12,253 nucleotides of DNA from Alphaproteobacteria bacterium (GTDB taxonomy: Bacteria > Pseudomonadota > Alphaproteobacteria > CAAHEQ01 > UBA3637): contig JAFXFY010000008.1 of the NCBI GenBank assembly GCA_017513365.1, positions 1 through 12,253 of the forward strand, written 5' to 3'. Shown piece after piece: positions 1 through 5,447 of this stretch. The notes under the pieces were generated by a model. The model did no database searches and had not been told where the DNA came from. It worked only from the letters and a program-made list of their open reading frames with translations. The translations under genes and the position numbers were made by a program. Numbering within the stretch: the stretch's first letter is position 1; every line of letters begins with the position of its first letter.

Positions 1-2
1 CA

Positions 3-1778
3 TTGGTATTACTTGCTATTTTTGTGCCGGTTGGCTTAATGGCTGGTATTACGGGTAAAATCTATCAACAATTTGCCGTAACCATTGCCACAGCCGTCTT
101 TTTTTCGGCCGTTAATGCGTTAACGCTCAGCCCGGCCCTATGTGCGATTTTCTTTTCTAAAAAACAAACAGCGCATGATACTCATTTTTTTAAACCATTT
201 AATGTGGCGCTTGAAAAATCAAAAAACTTATATGGCATGGTCGTTCACTATTTTATCACTCATTTAAAAATAACGGGAGTGATGATAGGGATTGTTATCA
301 TAGCCATAGCGTGGTTATTTAATCAAACGCCAACCTCGTTTATTCCGCAAGAGGATGAAGGTGTTGTTTTTGCCAATGTTTCGTTAAAAGAAACAGCAAC
401 CATTAATCAAACAGCCGAAACGTTAGAGAATATGGGAAAACAAGTCTTGTCCATGGAAGGGGTTAAATATTTTATCGGTATCGGTGGAGCCAGTTTACTA
501 GGCGGTGGCGGAGAAAATATCGGTATGGGAGTTGTGGGCTTGGATAATTGGGATAAACGCACAACTAAAAGTTTATCACTGGAAAATATCCTCAGAAATT
601 TACAAAAAACATTGGGACATAATGGTACAGCAGATATTAATTTTTTTGCCTTACCCTCAATCCCCGGGGTGGGAAACAGTAATGGGTTAACCTTTCAACT
701 CAATGCCATTAATCCGGCTTTAACAGCCGTTCAGTTGGAACAGGCCACCACTGACTTTTTGCTTCAAATGAATAAATTACCCGATTTTTTGGGGGCTTTT
801 ACCACCTTAGGACAATTGGCTCCTCATTTATTTTTGGATGTTGACAGAACAAAATTGGAATCATTAAAAGTGCCGGTTGATGCCTTTTTTAATGCCTTAC
901 AAAATAATTTAGGGTCCAGATATGTCAATGATATTACGTTGGATGGTCAAGTGAATAAAGTGATTGTACAAGCTGATTTTGATTATCGCAAAACGCGTCA
1001 GAATGTTGAAGATTTGTATATTCGCTCAATGGCCGGTAAAATGGTCCAAGTTCAAAATTTTGCCGATTTAAGCATTGAAATGTTGCCCAAAATTATTTAT
1101 CGGTTTAATACCTATTTAAGTGCGGCCATAACAGCTCAGACGCCCGAAAATGTCAGTACGGGACAAGCCATTGATACCTTAACAGATATGATAAAAACGC
1201 TAGGAACCGATTTTGATATCAGTTGGACGGGGCTAAGCTTACAAGAGGTGGAAACAGCCGGCTTAGCCTTTATATTAATGGGATTAGCCTTTGTCTTTGG
1301 GTATTTGTTTTTGGTGGCGTTATATGAAAGTTGGTTGGTGGCATTTAGTGTTATTTTTTCCAATATTTTTGCGGTACTGGGGGCCTTAATCGGTCTGAAA
1401 CTATTGGGATTGCCTTTAAGTATTTATGCTCAACTTGGTATCGTGTTGCTGATAGGATTGGCCAGTAAAAATGCCATTTTAATCGTTGAATTTATTGTGG
1501 ATGCACAACAACGGGGCGAATCGGTTTTAACGGCCGCTGTCAGTGGGGCCACGGAACGGTTTCGTGCGGTGTTAATGACGGCGTTTACATTTATTTTAGG
1601 CGTAATGCCAATGGTTTTTGATACGGGAGCAGGGGCCGCCAGCCAAAATTCAATGGGAACGACTGTCTTTTTTGGTATGATTTTTGCTACCACAATCGGT
1701 ATTTTGTTTATACCGGCATTATTTGTTATTTTTGACGGTCTTGGGCATCGCAAAAAAAATAACATAAAAAGGGGGTAA
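3..1778 (+). CDS. RND multidrug efflux inner-membrane transporter, 5'-truncated by the window
   Basis: This is the C-terminal part (about 590 residues) of a proton-driven resistance-nodulation-division pump of the HAE1/AcrB type, which exports drugs or hydrophobic compounds through a periplasmic adaptor and an outer-membrane channel. The frame is open at the window edge. The first visible residues (LLAIFVPVGLMAG) match the AcrB region near residue 450, so roughly the first 450 residues lie outside. A transmembrane block to about residue 50 is followed by the second periplasmic porter/docking domain (about 110-415) and the last transmembrane bundle (about 420-580). The motif GLASKNAILIVEF (485-497) contains Lys489, equivalent to the proton-relay lysine of AcrB TM10. 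The paired relay aspartates of TM4 are in the missing part. A TAA at 1776-1778 is followed 4 nt later by the channel gene, so the two form an operon. Substrate cannot be told from sequence. Confidence 0.95.
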   Translation: MVLLAIFVPVGLMAGITGKIYQQFAVTIATAVFFSAVNALTLSPALCAIFFSKKQTAHDTHFFKPFNVALEKSKNLYGMVVHYFITHLKITGVMIGIVIIAIAWLFNQTPTSFIPQEDEGVVFANVSLKETATINQTAETLENMGKQVLSMEGVKYFIGIGGASLLGGGGENIGMGVVGLDNWDKRTTKSLSLENILRNLQKTLGHNGTADINFFALPSIPGVGNSNGLTFQLNAINPALTAVQLEQATTDFLLQMNKLPDFLGAFTTLGQLAPHLFLDVDRTKLESLKVPVDAFFNALQNNLGSRYVNDITLDGQVNKVIVQADFDYRKTRQNVEDLYIRSMAGKMVQVQNFADLSIEMLPKIIYRFNTYLSAAITAQTPENVSTGQAIDTLTDMIKTLGTDFDISWTGLSLQEVETAGLAFILMGLAFVFGYLFLVALYESWLVAFSVIFSNIFAVLGALIGLKLLGLPLSIYAQLGIVLLIGLASKNAILIVEFIVDAQQRGESVLTAAVSGATERFRAVLMTAFTFILGVMPMVFDTGAGAASQNSMGTTVFFGMIFATTIGILFIPALFVIFDGLGHRKKNNIKRG

Positions 1779-1782
1779 TGCG

Positions 1783-3297
1783 ATGAAAATAAAACGCAAG
1801 TTTTTAAAAACATCATTGTTTGAAAAAAATATGAAAATTGACAACGTTCAAGATATTTATGAAGATAGAACGGATAAAAGTAAAACACATAAATTGTTAT
1901 TGTATTTGGGGATACTTGGGGTTTTATTGCTTATTTCTGTCTTGGTCGGGTGTATGGTGGGGCCCGATTATGAACGCCCGCAATTTTTTGATAATCATCA
2001 AATAGAATCCGTTTTGGATTTACAGCCAACTTCCGGCACACAGCCCTTATCCGTTTTAGATTTTAATGATGATACGTTAAATGAATTGTTGAGTTTGGGA
2101 TTGCAAAATAGCCCCTCTATCCGACAAGCCTTTACAAAAGTGCGACAAGCCCGTGCCTCAGTCCGTATATCTGAATCGGATTTAATGCCCTCTATAGATT
2201 TAAATGCCAAGTATAATTACTTAAATGCCGGTCAAAATATGAATTTATTTGCCAATGAAGATTATTATCAAAGTGCACTAGATATGAGTTGGGAAATTGA
2301 TATTTTTGGGTCAAACGCCAGACGCTTAGAGGCCTCAAAAGCCAATCTCAGAGGTGTTATTGAAAATTTAAAAAATGTTCATGTATCACTGACGGCAAAT
2401 ATTGCCACAGCGTATATTGGCCTTAGGACAACCGAATGGTTAATTCAAAATGCCGAAGAAAATCTTCGTCTGCAAAATGATATTTATCAAACGGTAACAG
2501 AACAATTTAAGGCCGATTTAGCCGATGAAATTGCGCTTAATCAAGCCAAATATTTATTAGAAACGACTAAAATGACCCTTCCTAAATTTCAACAACAAAA
2601 AATAGAGTTTCAAAATATGTTGGCTTTATTGGTAGGGCAGTTGCCTACGACCTTAAATGACATTTTAAAAGGGCAAAAAAACAATTTAGTGCAACGAAAT
2701 TTTGATTATGATTTAACCCGCCTTTATAATTTACCGGCAGATATTATCCGTAATCGCCCCGATGTTCGTGTCGCAGAAGAACAATTAATCGCCGGTAATG
2801 CGATGATAGGGGCGGCTATTGGCGATATGTTTCCGAAAATCAGCTTAACTGCTCTGTTGGGATTTGGCAGTACAAATGCCTCCAATTTATTTGAAAGGGA
2901 CAGTTTTGAAACCGGCATTGTCCCTCAAATCAGCTTGCCATTATTGCATTTTGGGGCCTTAAAAAATAATGTAGAATTGAAAAAAGCTATTAAAGACGAA
3001 TATCTGACGGCATATGAAACAGCTCTTTTAACGGCAGCTAAAGAAATTCACAGTGCTATTAATAATTTGCAAAATGAATTCAAACGCAATCAATCGGCGA
3101 AATCGGCCTATCAAAAAATGAAACAGGTCGCACGGCTTAATTGGCAAAAATATAAACAAGGATTAATACCTTATGCGGATGTGTTAGATTCGGAACAACG
3201 CAAATTGTCGGCTCAAACCAATATGGTAAATTCCAATGCCGCTTTGTATCAAGGGATAGCAGGGTACTATAAAGCCATTGGTGGATGGGTTGAGTAA
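1783..3297 (+). CDS. Outer-membrane efflux channel lipoprotein (NodT/OprM-type, TolC superfamily)
   Basis: This 504-residue protein is the outer-membrane factor of the tripartite pump begun by the upstream RND gene. After a hydrophobic segment (38-56) comes the lipobox LVGC with Cys57, then CMVGPDYERP, the usual mature start of NodT-family lipoproteins. The body has the two alpha-helical hairpin repeats of the family. The motif NRPDVRVAEEQL is characteristic of its second half, and the protein ends GYYKAIGGWVE. The start at 1783 is backed by AAGGGGG at 1769-1775, overlapping the end of the RND gene. Oddly, this gives about 37 charged residues before the signal hydrophobic core, much longer than usual. 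The other upstream ATG (Met17) shortens this only partly, and TTG codons near residue 38 would give a normal signal length. No terminator is evident after the stop, and the next promoter begins 8 bp later. Confidence 0.95.
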   Translation: MKIKRKFLKTSLFEKNMKIDNVQDIYEDRTDKSKTHKLLLYLGILGVLLLISVLVGCMVGPDYERPQFFDNHQIESVLDLQPTSGTQPLSVLDFNDDTLNELLSLGLQNSPSIRQAFTKVRQARASVRISESDLMPSIDLNAKYNYLNAGQNMNLFANEDYYQSALDMSWEIDIFGSNARRLEASKANLRGVIENLKNVHVSLTANIATAYIGLRTTEWLIQNAEENLRLQNDIYQTVTEQFKADLADEIALNQAKYLLETTKMTLPKFQQQKIEFQNMLALLVGQLPTTLNDILKGQKNNLVQRNFDYDLTRLYNLPADIIRNRPDVRVAEEQLIAGNAMIGAAIGDMFPKISLTALLGFGSTNASNLFERDSFETGIVPQISLPLLHFGALKNNVELKKAIKDEYLTAYETALLTAAKEIHSAINNLQNEFKRNQSAKSAYQKMKQVARLNWQKYKQGLIPYADVLDSEQRKLSAQTNMVNSNAALYQGIAGYYKAIGGWVE

Positions 3298-3304
3298 AAA
3301 AATA

Positions 3305-3333
3305 TTTACAAGTGAATATACTTATGTTATAAA
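3305..3333 (+). promoter_or_regulatory. Promoter for lectin-like gene 1
   Basis: The -35 element TTTACA (3305-3310), a 17-bp spacer and the -10 element TATAAA (3328-3333) fit a sigma-70-type promoter. They predict a start near 3340, directly at the first hairpin of the leader. It lies 8 bp past the efflux operon, so the lectin-like gene has its own transcription start. Confidence 0.6.
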
Positions 3334-3339
3334 TGCAAT

Positions 3340-3533
3340 TGAGATAAGCGAAATGCTTTATCTTGGGGTTTCAAAGCCTCTTTATACCTATCCTGAGGTA
3401 CAGGATATAAACCCTTCCAACGGCGGTTGGAAGATGATAAAATAGCCCGTTTGGGTCAATATATCATACTATTTGGTATAAGTAGCTTTGAACTTCCAAC
3501 CACTTTTTTGAATGAAAAGGTGGTTTTCGTTTG
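3340..3533 (+). ncRNA. Structured 5' leader (candidate riboswitch-like attenuator), copy 1
   Basis: Stems found by eye, in order. A 5' hairpin pairs 3342-3347 with 3358-3363. A long stem P1 pairs 3370-3377 with 3485-3492 (8 bp) and 3381-3388 with 3475-3482 (8 bp, one G-U), separated by a 3/2-nt internal loop (3378-3380 / 3483-3484). P1 encloses three hairpins: 3389-3395/3401-3407 (7 bp), the switch hairpin 3414-3421/3426-3433 (8 bp) and an outer/inner stem starting 3434-3439/3462-3467. Directly after P1, CTTCCAACC (3493-3501) repeats the 5' arm of the switch hairpin and is perfectly complementary to GGTTGGAAG (3425-3433). It overlaps the 5' arm of the terminator at 3498-3525. The topology matches the leader at 5448-5640. 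Ligand or trigger is unknown. It could also act as an independent small RNA when terminated. Confidence 0.65.
3498..3532 (+). terminator. Intrinsic terminator inside leader 1 (attenuator)
   Basis: An 11-bp stem (3498-3508 with 3515-3525, one G-U) with loop TGAATG is followed by TTTTCGTTT. It sits between the promoter and the ribosome binding site GGAAGG (3550-3555), so it would stop transcription before the gene. Its first four bases are shared with the alternative pairing partner of the switch hairpin. Confidence 0.75.
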
Positions 3534-3561
3534 ATTTAAAAATTAAACTGGAAGGAAAAAG

Positions 3562-3996
3562 ATGAAAAAAATATTTTTATTATCCGGCGCCTTATTAATA
3601 ACTTCATCTATTGTGATGGCAGATGATACAATTGAAACATGTGCGAATGGAATGGGAACAGTTATTGTTGGGACAGTGAGTGGTTATAAATATTGTCGTG
3701 CGAATAAAGGGATGAATTGGTGGAATGCTTATGCATGGTGTGATGCCATAGGTAAAAAATTGTTTACTTTAGAAGATTGCCAATGTTCTGATACAATATC
3801 AAATTGTGCAGGATTGGGTAGTGTAAATGCACGTGACCATTTGTGTCCAGAGCTGATGAATGCTGGAAATGAATGGTATGTATGGACGGGTACAGTTATA
3901 GGAAAAAATGATGCTTATCTTATTACTCCATCTTCAGGTAAAATCGGCAGTGCTGGAGGATATACTAATTCATCACACCCTCCATTATGCAAATAG
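3562..3996 (+). CDS. Secreted Cys-rich protein with C-type-lectin-like core, paralog 1
   Basis: This 144-residue protein has a Sec signal peptide (MKK, hydrophobic core, predicted cleavage after VMA at residue 20) and a mature part of about 124 residues with eight cysteines (27, 45, 60, 73, 75, 82, 95, 143). The stretch YKYC...GMNWWNAYAWCDAIGKKL (42-67) has the spacing of the C-type-lectin core (Tyr-x-Cys, Trp-x-x-Ala-x-x-x-Cys, Gly-x-x-Leu). WYVWTG (105-110) sits where the WIG-type strand is expected, and Cys143 ends the domain. The fold call rests on this pattern only. The ATG is 6 nt after GGAAGG. The protein at 5665 aligns without gaps to about residue 84. Its own promoter and structured leader precede it. 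It probably works in the periplasm or at the surface; the ligand is unknown. No calcium-binding motif is evident. Confidence 0.85.
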   Translation: MKKIFLLSGALLITSSIVMADDTIETCANGMGTVIVGTVSGYKYCRANKGMNWWNAYAWCDAIGKKLFTLEDCQCSDTISNCAGLGSVNARDHLCPELMNAGNEWYVWTGTVIGKNDAYLITPSSGKIGSAGGYTNSSHPPLCK

Positions 3997-3999
3997 AAT

Positions 4000-4030
4000 A
4001 AAAAAAGACACCCTTACGGATGCCTCTTTT
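4000..4030 (+). terminator. Degenerate terminator after lectin-like gene 1
   Basis: An A-run, an imperfect stem around loop TTAC (4010-4021) and CTCTTTT follow the stop codon by 4 nt. It is a decayed copy of the tRNA-Val terminator at 4371-4407. The stem has unpaired bases, so its efficiency is doubtful. Confidence 0.5.
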
Positions 4031-4049
4031 AATTGGTAGGCGACTACGG
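4000..4049 (-). repeat. Repeat copy A: terminator plus tRNA-Val 3' end
   Basis: This copy carries the terminator stem and then TTGGTAGGCGACTACGG (4033-4049), identical to the tRNA-Val 3' end including encoded CCA as read on the plus strand. Identity with the real tRNA gene stops just after ACGG. It is the outermost of three copies spaced about 185 bp apart. Confidence 0.8.
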
Positions 4050-4182
4050 GGCAGTAAATCGGCGAATGCACGATTTATCCCTCACACATGTTCGGGACCG
4101 CCTAAAGGCGTCGTGTCTGCGGGCTTACTAACGCATCCCTTGCCACCGAACCGCTGCGGTTCAAGTCCCAGCCCCTAAAGAA
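4050..4182 (-). repeat. Hairpin-rich filler 1 between tRNA 3'-end copies
   Basis: No gene is seen here. Read on the minus strand, it has a dyad GAACCGCAGCGGTTC, then GACGCC-TTTA-GGCGGTC, then ATAAATCG...CGATTTA. These elements occur in the same order in filler 2, with different loops and partly different stem bases. A GGGGC (4048-4052) and GCCCC (4171-4175) could close the whole segment. It may be a structured RNA, a small mobile repeat, or a remnant. Confidence 0.55.
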
Positions 4183-4233
4183 TTAAAAAAAGAGGCATCA
4201 CAAGGATACCTCTTCTTTGTGGGCGACTTACGG
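4183..4233 (-). repeat. Repeat copy B: terminator plus tRNA-Val 3' end (diverged)
   Basis: The A-run, GAGGCATC, a loop and GATACCTCTTCTTT form a terminator-like stem. It is followed by TGTGGGCGACTTACGG, which differs from the tRNA-Val 3' end at several bases, including the one opposite CCA. This is the most diverged of the three copies. Confidence 0.7.
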
Positions 4234-4368
4234 ATTGTAAATTATTCCATAATTTATCTTCGGACTTTGTCCTCAGACCGCCTCTCTTGCGTTCGGCGTC
4301 CGCTCACTTTCGTTCGCGACCGAACCTTGACCCTACGGGTCTGCGACTCAACTTCACAGTATATACCA
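4234..4368 (-). repeat. Hairpin-rich filler 2 between tRNA 3'-end copies
   Basis: No credible gene is present. On the minus strand the segment holds GACCCGTAGGGTC, GGTTCGGTCGCGAAC, GACGCC...GGCGGTC, GGAC-AAA-GTCC and a 9-bp stem around ATAAATTAT/ATAATTTAC, in that order. Filler 1 has counterparts of the second, third and last. The two fillers are therefore diverged copies of one structured unit, placed identically relative to the tRNA 3'-end copies. Confidence 0.55.
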
Positions 4369-4370
4369 AT

Positions 4371-4407
4371 TAAAAAAGAGACATCTTTGCAGATGCCTCT
4401 TTTTTAA
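4371..4407 (-). terminator. tRNA-Val terminator (works on either strand)
   Basis: Read on the minus strand, GAGGCATCT, loop GCAA and AGATGTCTC are followed by six T. The stem is flanked by A-runs on the other side, so it can terminate in both directions. It begins 1 nt after the encoded CCA of tRNA-Val. Confidence 0.85.
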
Positions 4408-4408
4408 T

Positions 4409-4485
4409 TGGTAGGCGACTACGGACTCGAACCGCAGACCCTCTCGGTGTAAACGAGATGCTCTAGCCAACTGAGCTAGTCGCCC
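4409..4485 (-). tRNA. tRNA-Val (anticodon UAC)
   Basis: The gene is 77 nt including an encoded CCA. The acceptor stem is GGGCGAC with GTCGCCT (first pair G-U). The D arm is TAGCTCAGTTGGCTAGAGCA. The anticodon arm is TCTCG-TTTACAC-CGAGA with anticodon UAC, and the T loop has the usual GTTCGAG. Position after hup is the usual one in alphaproteobacteria. Its last 17 bases recur at 4033-4049 and, diverged, near 4218-4233, so the 3' end takes part in a tandem repeat or integration-like array. A TTGACA-17-TATAAA promoter lies upstream. Confidence 0.96.
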
Positions 4486-4499
4486 TTCGGAAAACAAAC

Positions 4500-4551
4500 C
4501 TTGAGGGAGTTTCACCCTCAAGAGGTTGTTTTAACTTTCACTGATGAAAGC
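4500..4551 (-). promoter_or_regulatory. Two leader hairpins upstream of tRNA-Val
   Basis: Between the promoter and the tRNA 5' end lie two dyads. One is CTTTCA-TCAG-TGAAAG (4536-4551). The other is a perfect 8-bp stem CTTGAGGG/CCCTCAAG (4500-4507/4515-4522) followed on the minus strand by GTTTGTTTT. The second looks like an intrinsic terminator placed before the tRNA. It might be an attenuator or a processing signal for the 5' leader. On the plus strand it is followed by AGGTTGTTTT and could also terminate there. Confidence 0.55.
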
Positions 4552-4558
4552 AAGATGA

Positions 4559-4587
4559 TTTATAGCATAACAAAATCTCTTTGTCAA
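4559..4587 (-). promoter_or_regulatory. Promoter of tRNA-Val
   Basis: On the minus strand TTGACA (4582-4587), 17 bp and TATAAA (4559-4564) give a near-consensus sigma-70 promoter about 75 bp before the tRNA. The transcript would include the two leader hairpins. Confidence 0.75.
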
Positions 4588-4660
4588 CACAAAAAATCAT
4601 TAAAATGATAAATTTTTATACAGCGAGTGATGTTTTTCTAATAATGGTTTGATATATAAG

Positions 4661-4783
4661 TTAAATAATTGCATCCTTTACCCGTACGAAAGCTGCAAAC
4701 CGTACCGTATCTGCAGGAAGTAAGCTAAAAGTAATACTAAAGGCACTCAAAAAACACACAAAAAACGTTAAAATATATTTCAT
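4661..4783 (-). CDS. Possible 40-residue small membrane or secreted peptide
   Basis: This ORF begins MKYILTFFVCFLSAFSITFS and continues LLPADTVRFAAFVRVKDAII before TAA. It has one hydrophobic segment of the signal or single-pass type and a short charged tail. An in-frame stop lies close upstream, so the start is forced if the ORF is real. No good Shine-Dalgarno sequence precedes the ATG, and the strong hup terminator at 4811-4843 separates it from hup. A weak AT-rich hairpin with a T-run (4591-4609, minus) follows. I do not recognise the protein. It could be chance in AT-rich DNA. Confidence 0.25.
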   Translation of the reverse strand: MKYILTFFVCFLSAFSITFSLLPADTVRFAAFVRVKDAII

Positions 4784-4810
4784 ATTTAATTTTTATATCC
4801 GAATAGCAAT

Positions 4811-4843
4811 AAAAAAGGGGACAGTCAAATATGAACTGTCCCC
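4811..4843 (-). terminator. Terminator of hup
   Basis: A perfect 9-bp stem GGGGACAGT/ACTGTCCCC (4817-4825/4835-4843) is followed on the minus strand by six T. It begins about 18 bases after the hup stop codon. Confidence 0.92.
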
Positions 4844-4861
4844 GAAATAAAACTTAAAACC

Positions 4862-5134
4862 TTAGTTCAAAGCGTCTTTCAAACCTTTACCGGCAGTAAA
4901 TTTCGGTTGTTTGCAAGCCGGAATTTTGATTGTTTCGCCTGTACGAGGATTACGACCTTTAGAAGCCGGACGTTTTTTGACTTCCCATGTACCAAAGTTC
5001 ATGATACGAACGGAATCACCTTTTTTCAAAGCGGCCGGAACAACTTCTGTAAAAGCATTTAAGAAATCTTCGGCAACTGATTTTGTGGAACCGACTTTTT
5101 TAGCTAAAGCATCAATTAATTCTTGTTTGTTCAT
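4862..5134 (-). CDS. hup: DNA-binding protein HU
   Basis: This is a 90-residue nucleoid protein that bends and compacts DNA as a dimer. The N-terminal helices (MNKQELIDALAKK...) lead to the family signature around MNFGTWEVKKRPASKGRNPRTGETI, with the DNA-intercalating Pro63 at the tip of the beta arm, and the C-terminus GKGLKDALN. HU rather than IHF is favoured by the arm sequence and the location next to lon, the usual place of hupB in alphaproteobacteria. The ATG is preceded by AAGGAGT at a good distance. A promoter candidate and a strong terminator flank it, so it is a single-gene unit. Between it and lon sits the plus-strand lectin-like unit, which interrupts the usual lon-hup adjacency. 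Confidence 0.95.
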   Translation of the reverse strand: MNKQELIDALAKKVGSTKSVAEDFLNAFTEVVPAALKKGDSVRIMNFGTWEVKKRPASKGRNPRTGETIKIPACKQPKFTAGKGLKDALN

Positions 5135-5189
5135 AAGTAATACTCCTTATAATATATTAAAAAACTAAGGTTTTTCACCTCACATAACT

Positions 5190-5219
5190 ATCTAAGACCA
5201 ATTTTAAGCTATTTGTCAA
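5190..5219 (-). promoter_or_regulatory. Probable hup promoter
   Basis: On the minus strand a perfect TTGACA (5214-5219) is followed after 18 bp by a weak -10, TTAGAT (5190-5195). Two 9-bp arms, TTTTTCACC (5171-5179) and GGTGAAAAA (5239-5247), form an inverted repeat flanking it. Whether that repeat is an operator is unknown. Confidence 0.45.
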
Positions 5220-5247
5220 CAACATTTTTAAGAAAAACGGTGAAAAA

Positions 5248-5400
5248 TCACACTTTTTTTGATTTTTTTTGTGATTTTGGGTATTTTAGGGCTTTTTTTG
5301 TGCGAAAAAGTCTCTTAAATGCCTATATATCAAGGGGTGTAGGGACTTTTTGATTGTAAAATATGATTAAAATGACGATTCGTTTTTATCTGATAAAGTA
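5248..5400. other. T-rich spacer with a long-armed dyad, divergent promoter region
   Basis: No gene is seen between the hup promoter and the lectin-2 promoter. The region is very T-rich on the plus strand. It contains AAAAAGTC (5305-5312) and GACTTTTT (5344-5351) with inner CCTA/TAGG (5322-5325/5340-5343), able to form an interrupted hairpin. It may be a spacer or an unrecognised small transcript. Confidence 0.3.
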
Positions 5401-5412
5401 TGTGTTTTATTC

Positions 5413-5441
5413 TTGCAAAAGAAAACACTTTGTTTTATAAT
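5413..5441 (+). promoter_or_regulatory. Promoter for lectin-like gene 2
   Basis: TTGCAA (5413-5418), 17 bp and a perfect TATAAT (5436-5441) predict a start near 5448, exactly at the leader's first hairpin. A 27-bp imperfect dyad (GTGTTTT at 5402-5408, AAAACAC at 5422-5428) is centred on the -35 box and could bind a regulator. Confidence 0.75.
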
Positions 5442-5447
5442 CGGTTT

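Noticed and set aside
3..1778. Complete RND gene with an internal start
   Set aside because: The first visible residues match the middle of the family, so the gene is cut by the window edge and not genuinely short.
3319..3484. Alternative 11-bp closing stem in leader 1 (3319-3329 with 3474-3484)
   Set aside because: Its 5' arm overlaps the promoter -10, so it would not be transcribed. It also conflicts with the stem that matches leader 2.
3340..3533. T-box or ribosome-mediated attenuator
   Set aside because: There is no T-box sequence. The only leader ORFs (ATG at 3434, three codons; ATG at 5541, six codons) lack a proper RBS and share no codon theme.
4048..4175. Plus-strand tRNA or tmRNA acceptor piece (GGGGC ... 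GGTTCAAGTCC ... GCCCC)
   Set aside because: The T-loop-like motif has no 5-bp T stem, and no D or anticodon arm or tag ORF is visible. The motif is part of a simple dyad.
4219..4407. 62-codon plus-strand ORF
   Set aside because: It runs through filler 2 and the tRNA terminator, has no RBS or recognisable protein character, and is explained by the repeat array.
4541..4550. Hammerhead ribozyme core (CTGATGA)
   Set aside because: Only the first core motif occurs. The GAAA box and cleavage triplet with three helices are absent.
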